A stretch of DNA of 64,000 nucleotides, from contig CM119268.1 of NCBI GenBank assembly GCA_051294375.1, positions 16,645,181 to 16,709,180 on the forward strand, written 5' to 3'. Of this stretch, positions 1 to 50,023 are shown piece by piece. Source of the stretch: Paraspadella gotoi. Taxonomy: Eukaryota; Chaetognatha. Below the pieces are notes generated by a model. It made no database searches. It was not told the origin of the DNA and saw nothing but the letters and a program-made list of their open reading frames with translations. The position numbers and the translations under genes were made by a program. How positions within the stretch are numbered: position 1 is the stretch's first letter; each line of letters starts with the position of its first letter.

Positions 1-149
1 TTAAAGTCACGCGACTTCTCGTTCGCGTGAAATGCGAGCGCTTTTCTTTTACGCGCCTCATCGTCGTCGTGGTCGTCGTAGACGTCGTCGCTCTCATCGT
101 CGTCCGTGTCGTCGTTTCCACTTTTTCCGTCGTCTTCTTTATCCTCGTC
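1..149 (-). CDS. Possible acidic/basic-tract coding fragment at window edge
   Basis: An open minus-strand frame of about 49 codons runs off the start of the window. It reads as an Asp/Glu-rich tract (DDTDDDESDDVYDDHDDDEARKRK at its core, here abbreviated as an acidic run then a basic cluster). It begins after TAAG, a poor splice acceptor with little pyrimidine tract. The (GTC)n composition of the plus strand could produce this frame by chance, as it does at 960-1060. Only the neighbouring sequence to the left could decide. Confidence 0.2.
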
Positions 150-385
150 TTATTTTGGATTTCGTTCGCGCCCCTTTTCGAATCGAACGTCAAAACGAAA
201 GGGGGTCTGCGATATTCTCTAGTAATGGGCCTATGAATAATGAATCTCTCACTGTAAGGTGATCACTGATCACTGATCACTTACATATTTTAAACTCGGA
301 TCGCGATTCAATTTCCCTTTTTCTGCTGGTAGTGAAGAAGCGGCTATTTCATGCCGAATCACCGAATATCAACGCGAAGAGATTC

Positions 386-388
<3 letters not shown>

Positions 389-451
<63 letters not shown>
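389..451. repeat. (TC)n microsatellite
   Basis: Uninterrupted TC dinucleotides, about 31 units, upstream of the PLD start. Confidence 0.95.
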
Positions 452-455
<4 letters not shown>

Positions 456-1078
456 TTAATTTTAAATTTGATTAACGTCGTTATTCTTGGTTTAAATAAA
501 CCTAAAATTTTTCTCTCTTAAAAGAGGATTAAATCCTCTTGAACGTTTAGCCTTTCGAGATTAAAAATTCCCACGTTTCGAAAGGAATTTCTCTCGCTTT
601 TGATGTTAAACTTGCAATTTATTGTATCTTAAACAATAGTTATATATATATTATTTTCTTTTAGAAAAAGCTCTTCTTAAAAAAACGCCTTTCAAAAAAA
701 AAAAAAAATCTGCACTTCCAAAACGGACACGTCGTAAAAATACTTCTCCAGCGCTACTGCGGTCGTAAAATTCTGATTATTCATAATTCTTCAGCGCCTT
801 AACTAAGACTTTAATACAAAACTAAACAAAAACAAACAAAAAAAGAAAATCGTATCAAGAAACCGCGACCGCCAGCATGAATCGTCGGGGGAAATGTAGT
901 TCCCGATGACTCAATCTTTCCTTCAATAATCGGAGATTCCAAGAACGAAAAGCGACAATGACCTAGTAATTGTTTTTTTTTTTAAAATCGCCCTTTTCGT
1001 CGTCGTCGTCGTTTTCGTCGTCTTCGTTTTCGTCGTCGTCATTTTCGTCACCGAAGTTGTTATCCTCTGACGACGACT

Positions 1079-31552
<30,474 letters not shown>

Positions 31553-32630
31553 CGGGGGATGTGGATTGTGGAAGGGGAAGGCGAGGAGTGAGAGGGATGT
31601 GGAAGAGGGGAGGAGGAAGACGGCGAGGGAGAGAAAGAAAGAGAAAATTAAAGAAAGAAAAGGAAGTGTTCGCCAAAGGAAATCAGAACTTTCTGAAATC
31701 TAATTCGGCAGCCACCTATTTTCTGTCACTTTCGACAAATGAACTTTTTTTCGCTCGAAAGACAAATGGCGAAGTAGGAGGAGGAGGAGGAGGAAAAAAA
31801 AAGAAACGTGTGATTGGAGGGAAGGAGGAAAGGAAATAGAGTCCCAAAAGAAAAAGAGAAGATAAAGGAGGTTTTCGTTGATCGCTTCTGATGGTCAAAA
31901 GAGGGAACAAGATGAAAAGAGGAGGGTCGGGGCTTTAAAAGGAGAAAAGAAGAATAGGAAAAGCAGCTGGAGAACTCTTTTCAATGTCCGAGACAATTAC
32001 CTCCGGAAAAAAAAAAACTGATAAGTTGAACCAGGGAGAAGTGTAAATCTATTTACGCCTTCAAAGATGCGCTTTTCATGGGTGGAGAAATCAAAAATAA
32101 ACAAAGCACAGTCTTCGTTTCCTACAAGCGACTGACTATTCAAATTCCAAAAAAAAAAATCTACTTTCACTTTTTATACTTTCCAACTCTTTCTCTCCCT
32201 CTCATTATTTATCGCGCTTTAATCGTTGTTTTCTATTAACTTTTATACGTCAATTAATCGTTTTCGAATTTTCATGTTGCCCGTTCGCATAATATTACAT
32301 GGATCGTAATTTAAAGATTTTTCACCTGTTTTCATTTTTTGTATCATTTACTCGACGATTCCTGTTTACAAGGTTTTTATATATTAGTAAAAAAAAAAAC
32401 TTGAATCATTATCGCATGGTTTTGATTTTTCTTTTCACTGTCAATCAAGATAAATAATCATCCAATAGCTAGGATGCGATGAAATGGGTTTTGCTTTGAC
32501 TCTACTTTTTTGAGCTGCGTTTAGATCAGAGTTGATTATTTTTGAGTAGTAATTTGATATTATAAATTTTAATAATTTAAATAATTGACGACGATCGTCG
32601 TGAAAATTTTTGAACCAAGTTTAGTTTAAA

Positions 32631-32663
<33 letters not shown>

Positions 32664-32731
32664 AAACGCGAAGAAAATTTTAATCTTTGTGAAATCTATT
32701 GACGGCCAAAGTTTACGATTGACCAGCGCAG
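31553..32731. other. Spacer between the two PLD copies
   Basis: The 3' untranslated region of the first PLD is probable here; an AATAAA is at 32096. The rest is AT-rich with a (TTA)n tract at 32636-32662. No exon for PX, PH or the DWWLSPE segment was found. Confidence 0.7.
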
Positions 32732-38337
<5,606 letters not shown>

Positions 38338-38367
38338 TTGGAATGGGGTGGAATTTTCATTTGGGGA

Positions 38368-38369
<2 letters not shown>

Positions 38370-38422
<53 letters not shown>
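38370..38422. repeat. (GA)n microsatellite
   Basis: Pure GA units just after the stop of the second PLD copy, probably in its 3' untranslated region. Confidence 0.95.
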
Positions 38423-38424
<2 letters not shown>

Positions 38425-38619
38425 GAAAATAAATAGCCGATTAATTGTAACTTGATTGAAGATTTCTATTTTGACGGTGAGAGAGAGGAAAAGGGAGAGT
38501 AAGAAAAGAAATAGCCGGTTTGATTAATCGATTAGTTGAAGATATCGTCTGTATTGATTGGTCCAGGCAGAGAGAGAGAAAGAGAAAAAAAATATATGTA
38601 GCCTGTTTAAATGGATATG

Positions 38620-38750
38620 AAATTGGTACAACCAATATAAAAATTATCCATCCATTTAATAAATAAGCTATCTTGTCCCTGACTTTGGACAGGCTTTGGT
38701 GGTTTAAGGCCTCCATCACACTTGCAAGATAATAACATAACAGGTTTCTG
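38620..38750 (-). repeat. Dispersed ~130 bp repeat, copy 3
   Basis: The reverse complement carries TTATTATCTTGCAAG, ATGGAGGCCTT, TGTCCAAAGTCAGGGACAAG, ATAGCTTATTT and TATTGGTTGTACCAA. The terminal TATTGGTTGTACCAA also occurs alone at 63521, in the P450 intron. Confidence 0.75.
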
Positions 38751-39683
38751 TGAGAGAGAGAGAGAGAGAAAGAGAGAGATAGATTGATCCGGTTTTTATC
38801 TCTATTTCTTAACAAGCAGACCATTGACCAACTGTGGTTGACTCCGTCGCAGCTAATTATATACTTAAAAAACTATTCGACAAAGTTTTTTTATTAAACA
38901 TCTTTTTGAATTTTCTGGGACATAAAAATTCGACATTGACCCCGCTGAAAATAGATGTGACCTAAAACTTGTAATGTCTGAAATATCGTATTTGAAATCA
39001 TTAACCTTTTTTACTCTTTAAAATTTTACTTGTCGATCTGGTCGAATGTAGAACCACCTTTGCTGCTTTTATTTTTTTTTATTTCAAAATGTTTGAGCCG
39101 AGTTCTTTTTACAATTACACAAAATCCGGTTGAAACTTTTTTTTGTTTAAAATGCCAGACATGACGTCATTTTATTATTTCTTCTAATAAATATCCAATG
39201 TAATTTATTGATCTGGATCTTTGAGACAGGTCGTTATAAGAAGCTAGTTTATTATTTAATTGTATAGTCAAACTTGTAAAATCGTCTAGCCACAACCAAC
39301 GTAACCACTTCTTGAACGTCGACTGTTTACCTCAAAAATAATCCCCGAGTTATTAAAAAAATCAAACCCAGTTATATGACCCAGGGGAAGATTTTTTTTC
39401 TGACGGTATACTTAACCCAAGAGCACAAATTGACCTTGAACGCTAAAAAAAAAATGGAAACTAGTCCTTCAAAATAGAGACCAAGGTTGAAAAATTTTTA
39501 TTATGCTGTTCATTTTCAAGTTTTAGACCTCACAATTAATTGGCGTCTTGGTTCGAATTTGAAGAAAATTACATATAATGAATTTATGAATGAATGTGTC
39601 TTCGTTTTCTTTATAGATTATAAATCAGCTTTCTACCATCATCATTCTCTCATCAAAGGGTTAAAAAAAAATTATTTGAAAGA

Positions 39684-42600
39684 ATGAATGCTACATATCA
39701 TATTCGGGGATATATGGAGTCATCCACATTCAATATGTCTCAATTTGATTCATATGTTACGCCTTCAACTAACACATCCCTAAATGACGCTCATTTTTGG
39801 ATGGCGATGCTGATTTGCGTTGAAGCACTTCCTATCTGGATCCCTTGTGCCTGGCTGTGGATTGGCGTCCTATTTTCCATAAAAGAGTAAGTTTTAATAT
39901 TAAAAAAAGTTAAAAAATAAATTTCAATTTCCCGGAAACATAGACCGGGATTCAAAGTAGTTTTAATTTAGTTTTTGCCTTTCCATTAATCCGGCAGATT
40001 AACTTGTCCATTTTCCGTGGACGCTTGGACAACTTGGTGCTCTTTACATTTAACAATAAAATTTCGACTAATGCTCAAGTTTATTCTTCATCTTATAGTT
40101 GTGCTGTCAGCGATGCTTCGCATTAGTATTATAATTTCATCATCATCGGTAACATTTTCTTCATTAGTATCTGTTATATCCTTGTTATGGCTCATTGTTT
40201 CAACTATATTAGCGTACCAAGTCGCTATCTCGGAAGCGATTTCTGGCCCATTTTTAAAACTAGGGATCTCTGTCTTCGGATTTTGGATGGCAATGGCGCT
40301 ATTGCGAACGCTCGCATTGTTTAACGTTGTAATTTCAGTAGAATATAAAGAGATTTTAATTCAAAATAAATGGCTTCCATGGCCACCTGATTCTCAAAGC
40401 GAACTAATAAATGCTTTATCTTTGATTATCGCTGCTGCCTCAATCATCAGCGCTTGGCTAAATTTTTTCTCTGACTCTGAGAGAGATGTAACTTCTCCAG
40501 TTGCAAAGGTAAGCTATATTTACGTAATAATGAAAACAGGAAATGGGTTTTTTTTTCGATTGACTGAATTTTAAACATAAATTTTTACATAGGCTAGCAT
40601 TCCATCTCAACTAACGATGACTTGGATATTCCCTCTTCTTATTAAAGGAATGCATTCTACCCTTGACGAGAATCATCTGTTTAAACTCCCTCCCGACTTT
40701 AGTATCCAACGATTGGTCGAGATATTTAAACGTAAATGGGGATTGATATCTTCCCCCCTACATAAAAAAATTAATGCAAAAAGTGGACATTGGTTTACGT
40801 CATCTCAGACTTCAACGGTTGTCGTCATTCTGGGTTGCTATGCAAAGGATCTTGCCTGGGTATTTGTGATTAATATCGGCCGAATTTGTCTAGAAGTTTC
40901 TAAACCTCTCCTACTCAATGGCTTTTTAGCGCATTTATCTCAACGACCAAATATCAGTAGCAGCACTATAAACAAATCTTTTGGCTTTATCAATATAATG
41001 TCGGAGTGGACGGGGTCTGCTATTATTTTTTTGATTTTGATATTTTTAAGCGATTTTTCACACAATATATTTATTCGTTTTTATGTTTGGTACGGTTGGT
41101 TGGTCGGGTTAAAACTTAATCAAACGGTAAAAAATGCGGTTTTCACCAAGAGTCTTCAAATTTCCTCCGAAGCGCGTCAGAGCTACTCATCTGGAGAGTT
41201 ACTGAACCTAATTAGTCTGGATGCACCGCGTTTACTGCAAGTTGTTTTTGCTTCGGAAATATTTGTATTACCTTTAGAACTAACCATCTATATCTACCTC
41301 CTCTGGCAGCAGCTCGGAATAGCAATTTTTGTTGGCCTTTCTTTTCTGTTTTTATTGGTACCCACAAGTATGCTCATAACTAAAGCACGTAGATATCTTG
41401 ATAGTCGTCTCATGAAGATGAAAGATATTCGGATCAAAACAATTCATGAAACATTGAGTGGCATCAAATTACTTAAGTTTTATGCATGGGAAGAGCCTTT
41501 TTTAAAAAAGATTCAAAAAACGAGACAAGTGGAGATTCGTAAAAGGAGAACAGCAATGCTGTTGGACGTTGCTTTGGCTCTCAATTCTCAGTTAGCCACT
41601 ATTATTGTAGCAGCGTTCTCATTGACAGCTTACAGTCGCATATCTATGATTCCCCTTAATGCCAAGACAGCTTTTGTCAGCGTAACTCTTTTCAACCATC
41701 TGCAACACAAACTCTTTTTTCTCCCACAGATAATCACTAATTTAGTTCATATTAGTGTGGCCAGAAAACGAATTGATAAGTTCATGTTGTTAGAGGAAGT
41801 TTCTAATAATCAAGAGATGATGCAAAGTGAAGAATATGGTGTCGAGGTTGAGAATGCGACTTTCAAGTGGAGCCATGATCGAACAGTGCTAAAAGATATA
41901 AACTTTCAGCTACTACGAGGAAAATGTTTAGGAGTAATTGGTACTGTGGGAAGTGGGAAATCGTCTCTTTTATTAGCACTTTTTGGAGAATTATTAAAGG
42001 TGAAAGGTAAAATCAAAGCTGACAGAAATGTTGCATTTGTAGCCCAAGAACCTTGGATTCTAAATGGAACTGTGCAAAATAATATTATTTTTGGGAAGCC
42101 TTTTGTTGAGAAAAAATATGAGAACATCCTAGAGGCTTGCGAGCTGATGACTGATCTAAATGCTCTGCCTGCTGGAGATCAGACAGAAATAGGTGAAAAA
42201 GGAGTTCTTCTTTCTGGAGGTCAAAAAGCTAGAGTAGCACTCGCACGCGCCCTATATTCTGATGCTGATCTATATCTTTTAGATGATCCATTAGCTTCAG
42301 TTGATGCACATGTTGCCAAACATATTTTTCAACGGGTTTTAGGATCTAATGGAATACTGAGAAATAAAACTAGAGTGGTTACTTTTAATAACATTATATT
42401 TTTATCCGAAATTGACCAAATCATAACGCTGAAAGATGGTGCAATTGAAGAGTGTGGAAACTATAATGAACTTATTTGTAAAGATGGATATTTAGCTTTT
42501 TTAGTAAAAAGCTATGCTAAACACAATAAAACAAATAATAATACAGATATAAGCTGTCAATCTAAACATGAAAACTATTCCGCAAGTAAAAAAACAAGAT

Positions 42601-44512
42601 CATCCATGAAAAAGGAAAATTGTACGGAAGGTAGCATTCCATTCAGTCTTTACGGTCAATACTTGAGATATTTAGGATTTTCAATATGCCTATTTGGCGG
42701 ATTTTCAATTTGTTTTGCCCAACTATTCTATATTTTGTCAAGCATATGGCTGGCTAAATGGGTGGATGACTTGCAAATTGCTTCTAACATATCAGTTATA
42801 AATATTAATACAACAACTTTACAAAAACTAAATATGAAATATCAGATTATTTATAATATATTATCTTTAAGTTCATGTATATTTGTCGTGACTAAAGGTA
42901 TCACCCAGACTATAGGTAATGTGAGATGCTCACTCATGTATCATGAGAAGTTAGCCACTCGATTGATTCATTATCCACTTTCTTTCTTCGAAACAAATCC
43001 TTTGGGATGGATAATTGACAGATTTTCAAATGATATTGAAGCTATTGACTCCAGAATCACGTGGTCTTTTTTTGCATTTTTTAACAGTTTATTTGTCTGC
43101 GTTTTTCTTCTGACTGGAATAATCTATTCACAACCAATAATTCTAACCGCTGTGCCTTTCCTTATTCTTTATTACATATTGCTTTATAAAATATATACAC
43201 CGACTGGCAGACAGCTCACGCGCATTTGTTCACGTCTTAGAGCAAAACTTCTTTCTCACTTTACAGAAATCCAATGTGGGGTACAAACAATTCGGGCTTT
43301 TAAAAAAAAGAATGATTTTATTCATGAATTTGATAAGCTTCTTGAACTAAATTCTCAAGGATTTTACCTATTACACTCATCAAACTCATGGATGGCCACA
43401 TTTGTAAATTTTACTTCATCATTGGTCACCCTAATGTGTGGAGTAGCAGGGGTGATTGGCGGTGTTTCAACAGGTTTTATTGGTGCTTCAATGACATTTT
43501 CTTTTAGTGTCAGTAACAGTTTAGGCCTCGCAATGCGATGTGTAGCTCAGCTTGAGAAAGATCTTGTGGCTATTGAAAGATTAGAAGAATTTATAAATAA
43601 TCCTATTGAAGAAACTCATCAAAAAGTAAATAAAAATTGTCCAGTGGGTTGGCCCAACTCTGGTCAAATAGATATTCTCAACTACAGCGGCAGTCATAGA
43701 AAAGATCTACCTATTGTGTTAAAAAATCTTCAACTCAGTATTAAAGCTGGAGAGAAAATTGGGGTTGTTGGAAGAACAGGCGCTGGAAAGTCCAGTTTAA
43801 CCTTGGCATTGTTTAGAATTCTTTATGCCTGCAATGGGAGCATCAAATTGAATGGAATCGACATCAGTGAAGTACGTCTTCTCAACCTAAGATCAAAAAT
43901 CTCCATCATCCCACAGGCAATTTTATTATTTAAAATTTTTTTATAAATGTAAAATCATAACTGATGAAATTATTTTAGTCAAAACGATTTAACCTAATAT
44001 TTTTTCCCTAAATTAAATTAATGCTTTAAAGGTTTAACCTTCAGAATGCCACGATTTTTTCAAACACACTTCGTTACAATCTTGATCCCAATGAGGAATA
44101 TTCTGATTTTGAAATATTGGCGGCACTGGAGACCGCTTGTCTCAAGGATTTTGTTGCTTCGCTGCCTGACGGTCTCAATTATTTATGTTCCGAGTCTGGA
44201 GCTAACCTTTCGGCTGGCCAGCGCCAGCTTCTATGCTTAGCTAGAGCGTTGTTGAGAAGATCCAAAATCCTTGTGCTTGATGAAGCAACAGCCTCAGTTG
44301 ATCTCCACACTGATGAAATTATTCAGCAAAGTTTGAGAAATGATTTCGTTGATCGAACCGTCATCACGATCGCCCACCGTCTTAACACCATACTTGATTA
44401 CGATAAAATATTGGTACTGGATGACGGGAAGCTCCGAGAATTTGATACTCCTGCGAACCTACTTTCCGATCATGATTCAATGTTTAAGTCACTCCTCAAT
44501 GATATTTCATAA
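39684..44512 (+). CDS. ABC transporter, ABCC/MRP family, copy 1
   Basis: Full-length ABCC exporter, predicted to use ATP to move organic anions or conjugates across a membrane. Four exons: 39684-39886, 39998-40508, 40593-43916, 44045-44512 (TAA); about 1501 residues, normal for long MRPs. The first two exons encode a hydrophobic TMD0 followed by the L0 linker. The 3.3 kb third exon carries TMD1, NBD1 (Walker [10 protein letters not shown], signature [15 protein letters not shown], Walker [13 protein letters not shown]), TMD2 and the start of NBD2 (GRTGAGKSS). The last exon holds the NBD2 signature [15 protein letters not shown], Walker [13 protein letters not shown] and H-loop TIAHRLNT. The NBD1 H-loop histidine is missing (VTFNN at that place). 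The last intron uses a GC donor (43917) with acceptor TTCAG at 44044. All exons are AT-rich. An AATAAA lies at 44657. It is 660 bp upstream of a close paralogue. Confidence 0.95.
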
Positions 44513-44656
44513 TGGAAAAATCTTGAATATTTATAAGATACAAATTTGTTATCATGTTTTATTTTAAGTTAGTTACCATCAAAAACTTTTTTTTTTCTTG
44601 TAAAATTTTGTAAATTTCAAATTCAATATGAAATTGTATGTATATTCTTCAATCCA

Positions 44657-44662
44657 AATAAA
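44657..44662 (+). terminator. Likely poly(A) signal, ABCC copy 1
   Basis: AATAAA 145 bases after the stop codon. Confidence 0.6.
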
Positions 44663-45172
44663 ATTCACATATATAAATCTAACTTACGAAATTTAAAATT
44701 AAAGTTGGAATCGAAGAAGTGCATCGAGGAGAGAAAAGATAAGCACGTCAACAAACGGATAGACAGGATTCTCCTTTAAGAATATCAGTACCCTTATTTT
44801 CTACTCGAGATAGATTGATAAGGGGGAAAAGTGCAAAGTCTGCTGGTAGCAGATGGCTGCGTAACAGAGTTCAGAAACTATGATGGGGAAAAAAAATAGA
44901 ACCCGTTTCGTTTATTACCGAATTTTTTACCAGTTAAAGTAGATCCGTGGTCGACCTCCGGTTTCTGAGTCATCTTTTTATAGGCGTAACTGAGTTTTAT
45001 ATCTCGACAGACACAGAGACGATTAAAATAAAACTTCCTTTCGAGAGAAAGTTATCATCATAGATTAAAATAATCTAAACGCAAAGAATATATTCAAAAT
45101 CTTAGGGTTTTAACCAATAATTAAAAAAAGTAACAAAACGAAACAAAATATCTCAAGAATCGGTTATTAACG

Positions 45173-48100
45173 ATGCCTTTAAACTCTGCTTCTGACGCGG
45201 ACGCCGTCTCCAATAGTGTCTTCAATGGATACTTCAACAGCTCTTTCAACGACTCTTCGGGCGACGCATCATTCATTTTATCCCTAGTGGAAACGTCAAA
45301 CTTGAAGGGCATCCTGACCGATGAAGATGCCCTCCCAATTTGGGTCCCCTGTGCGTGGCTGTGGATCGGGGGCCTCCTTTCTGTCAAGGAGTAAGTTGAA
45401 CGTTTAATGTTGACCGATGTCCGATAATTAACTTTTTTTTTCTACGATGTAATATGATAATGTATGCGTCGATTTTCTATTTTATCTATGTTTTTTTTTA
45501 TTTATTCATATCTTAAATTATTCATTCAGTTATTGAATCCACCTCCTATTTTTAACTTTATGTTCACTATCGGCCAGACTGACACGCCCCCTCAAGTTCC
45601 TCCCGGCCTGGCGCAACAAATCCTGCGTCGCCAAGTTCCATCTGACGTTGAAGCTCGTCTTCAACGCGATCGCGGCGTCGACGACGGCGCTTCGCCTCGT
45701 CCTTGTCGCGTCGTCGCAGACGTCGTCGTCGCCGACGTCGTCTTCAACATCGTCTCTCATCTCCTTGACGTGGCTGATCGTCTCAATGATTCTTCTAAGT
45801 CGCGTGATGATTGCGGATACAGCGTCGTATTCATCCTTTAAACTCGGCGTCATTACCTTCGGGTTTTGGTCTTTGACGGTGCTGCTGAGGCTGCCGGCGA
45901 TGCTGCGGTCGGCGTTTTCCCTACAAGCGTTTCAATCTTCGGTTGGGGCAGTATGGGAGTCCCGAGCAACTGGAATTGTCCTCTTCCTGACTGCGTTAGT
46001 TGAGCTCATCCTTCATTTATTCAAAGAATCTCGCAAGAATCCGGCATCAATGATGAAAAGGGTCGAGTACAAAACAAAAGACTCGGTCAACAAATCAAAC
46101 AAAAGCTTTCTTTCAGTAGTTACCGAGGGGTTAGAAGGACCCCAAATAAATCCACAACAAAAGGTAATATAAGAAATGACTAAAGGGATGGGGCAATGAA
46201 AAGATCCAATGATTTTATAAATTATTCAAGCTATAAAAAATAATAAAAACATTTCTGTTACAAAGAATGAAAAAGTGAATCCTTCATGACAATTTTTATT
46301 AATTTATAAAGATATTATTATAAAAGTATTGCATTTTCTGATTCTGTTACCAAAACAATATAAACCAAATAATTTTGGTACTTAATAATTATACTATTTT
46401 AATTATTCATATTATCGTTAACTCGCTCAAATAAAATTTTTGTTCTCAAGTGCTCCTTTCTAATGAGTAACTCTTTATAATACTGTTTTCTATTTGGTTT
46501 ATCATGTAAATATTTATTTATTCTTTTACATACGTAGATATTCTTATTGTGCTCGTCAAAACCTTTCCCTCTACATTTTATTTAGGCAAGCATTCCATCT
46601 CAACTTACAATGGCCTGGATCCTTCCTTTGCTGTTCAAAGGAATGCGAACTCCCTTAAACAAAGAGCACCTTTACAAACAACCAGCTGATTATGACAGTC
46701 GACACTTGGCCAATGCTTTCCACCAAAAGTGGAAGAGTCGTTTTTCATGCAAGCCATCGCAAGCTTCTGCCTCAACAACCGCTCTTAAATGTTTTGTCAC
46801 ACCAGTTGCCAGTTTATTCATACTAAATTTCCTCCGTATTTTTTTAGAAGTTGCAAAACCAATACTGCTTGACAGACTCCTGTTTCATCTCGCGCAACGT
46901 CCTGTTTATAATAACGATAATAATGATAACAACGACAGTCTCACAGCTCAGCGGCATACCTCTGAGTGGGTTTGGTTGGGAATTATTTTCGTATTAGCTC
47001 TGGTGACCTGCGACCTGGGGCACATTGTCTCCCAAAGATTCCATGACTGGTACAGTTGGCTAATTGGTTTGAAGCTGAACATCACTCTCAAGAGTGCTAT
47101 TTATACCAAAACGTTGCGAATTTCTTCGGCCACACGTCAAATATGCTCATCGGGCGAGCTTCTCAACTTGTTTAGCCAAGATGCCCCTCAGTTCCTCAAC
47201 TTTGTCTTTGCATTAGAGGGTCTGGTAATGCCGTTAGAACTAGCTCTTTACGTCTTTTTACTTTGGCGCCAACTGGGTGTTGCTTTTTTAGTGGGTCTTT
47301 CTGTTTTAACTATTTTGATGCCAGTTAGTATTCTTCTCACCAAAAGAAAAAAGCATTCTGACACAAAAATAATGAAAGCAAAAGATGAGAGGTTGAAGAC
47401 TATCCATGAGATACTTAATGGTATAAAGGTAGTTAAGTTTTTTGCTTGGGAGGAGAATATTTTGGAACGAATCCACAAATTTAGAGAGAAAGAAGTAGAG
47501 GAAAGACGGTTGGCAATGCTACTGGATGTTGCATTAGCACTTATTTCCCATCTTGCAACTATTATTGTGGCAGCTCTTTCACTAACTGCCTATGGCATTA
47601 TCTCTGAAAAACCCCTCGATGCCGAGACTGCTTTTGTAAGTGTAACATTATTTAATACATTGCAAAGTAAGTTGTTTTCTCTACAGCAAATTGTCAACTA
47701 CACTGTACACATCCAGGTCGCTAAAAAAAGAATAGATAAGTTTATGTCGTCAGAAGAATTAAATGAAACTTGTCATGAACAACCATCAAAGGAATTCGCT
47801 GTAGAGGTTGATAGTGCGACCTTTAAGTGGAACCATGACAACGTTGAGCCAATCCTAAGTGACATAAGTTTAAAACTGAGGAAAGGAGAATGCATAGGAA
47901 TAATTGGTGATGTAGGTTCTGGGAAGAGTTCTCTGTTGTCTGCAATTTTAGGTGAAATGGTAAAAAATGAAGGAACAATAAAATCAATACAAAGCATTGC
48001 TTTAGTCACCCAGGAACCGTGGATACAAAATGGAACTATAAGATCAAATATTCTTTTTGGAAAACCATTGCTTATGAAGGTCTATAATGAAATCATTGAG

Positions 48101-49944
48101 GCCTGTGCGCTTATTAGTGATATAGGAAATCTTCCTGCCGGTGATTTAACAGTAATCGGAGAAAAGGGAGTTCATTTATCAGGAGGCCAAAAAGCAAGAG
48201 TAGCCTTGGCTCGAGCAGTATATGCAAATGCTGATTTGTATCTCCTGGATGATCCACTTTCTGCTGTTGACACACATGTAGCCAAACATATTTTTCAACA
48301 TGTAATTGGTAATGAAGGAATTTTGAAAAAAAAATGCAGAGCTATAGTTTTGAATAAAATTGGTTATTTGTCGGCAATGGATCATATAATTACCATCAAA
48401 GACTCTCGTATCATAGAAAATGGGAGTTATGGTCAACTTGTTTCCACAAATGGATATCTTTCTTACTTGGTAAAAAAGTATGTTAATCAAAAAAATGAAA
48501 AAGTTAATATAAAAACCTGCGCAGAGTTAGCAAATAAAAAGATTTTGGAGCCCAAAAATGAATTTTCTTATATTGAAAAAGATAGAAATCAAGACGGAAA
48601 AATTCCTTGGGGTTTATATTTTCATTTTTTGCAAAGTTTGGGTTCACCAATATGTATAATAGGCGCTTTTTCAATATTTTTAGCTCAGATGTTCAATGTG
48701 TTTTCAAGCATCTGTTTAGCAAATTGGACAGATAACTTGAATGCGTTGTCAAATATGTCAGAACTGAGTATCAATAATTCGACATCAAAAAGTGAAATAA
48801 ACGTTCAATTTATAATAATTTACAATGCTTTATCATTCTTTTCTTGTTTTTTTATAGTTGGAAAAGGAATATCTCAGACTTTAGGAAATGTTAGATGTTC
48901 ACTCATGTATCATAAAAAGTTAGCCACAAGAGTCGTACAGTTTTCACTGTCGTTTTTTGAAAATACCCCTTTAGGTCGTATAATTGATCGGTTCTCCAAC
49001 GATATTGAAGCTATTGACTCCAGAATTACATGGTCCTTTTTTGCCTTCTTTCACAGCATTACCGTTGTCTTCCTACTTCTTGCAGGAATCATATTTACGA
49101 TGCCAATGCTTTTAGCTGCTGTTCCTTTCCTCTTCATTTATTACGTATTTGTATACAAAGTTTACACACCATCTGGCAGACAACTAACACGCTTGTGTTC
49201 ATCTTCGCGGGCGCAGATTTATGCCCACTTTGTAGAAACTCAACGAGGAGTTTCAACAATTCGAGCCTTTAAAACGGAATCTGATTTTTTGAGAGAATTT
49301 CATACACGGTTTGACTTAAATACGCGCGCAAATTATCTTTTACACGCCTGTAATGCCTGGATGGCCTCGTATATTAACTTCACCACTTCGCTGGTGACCT
49401 TTCTATGTGGCATAGTAGCAGTGTTGACTGATATCACCACTGGTATAGCTGGTGCATCACTGACATTCGCTTTTGGAGTGAGTAGCAGCTTAGGCCTCTC
49501 ACTGAGGTGTGTTGCTCAACTTGAAAAAGATCTCGTGGCTATAGAGAGGTTGGTTGACTTTTTCTCAAAACCTGTGGAAGAAAATGAAAACATTGTGGCA
49601 CATAAGGAATTGGCCATTAGATGGCCCAATCGTGGCCTCATTAATTTTCGCGACTACAGCACCAAATATCGCGAGGAGTTGGAACCTGTATTAAAAGGTC
49701 TTCGGTTTGCTATCAATGCTGGGGAGAAGATTGGGGTTGTGGGAAGAACAGGTGCTGGAAAATCTAGTCTGACTCTTGCTCTTTTTCGGATTCTTGAAGC
49801 GACTAAAGGCAAAATAGACGTGGATGATATTGATATCAGCCAAGTTAGCCTTCTCAAACTAAGGTCTAGCATTGCTATAGTACCGCAGGTATTTAATTTT
49901 CTATTTTTTAAAATTTTCTATGTTTGGAACCATTGTTCAACAAT

Positions 49945-50023
<79 letters not shown>

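Larger units (their letters stand above)
38338..39683. other. Spacer between PLD copy 2 and ABCC copy 1
   Basis: AT-rich. Contains a (GA)n tract and one dispersed repeat copy. No gene recognised. Confidence 0.7.
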
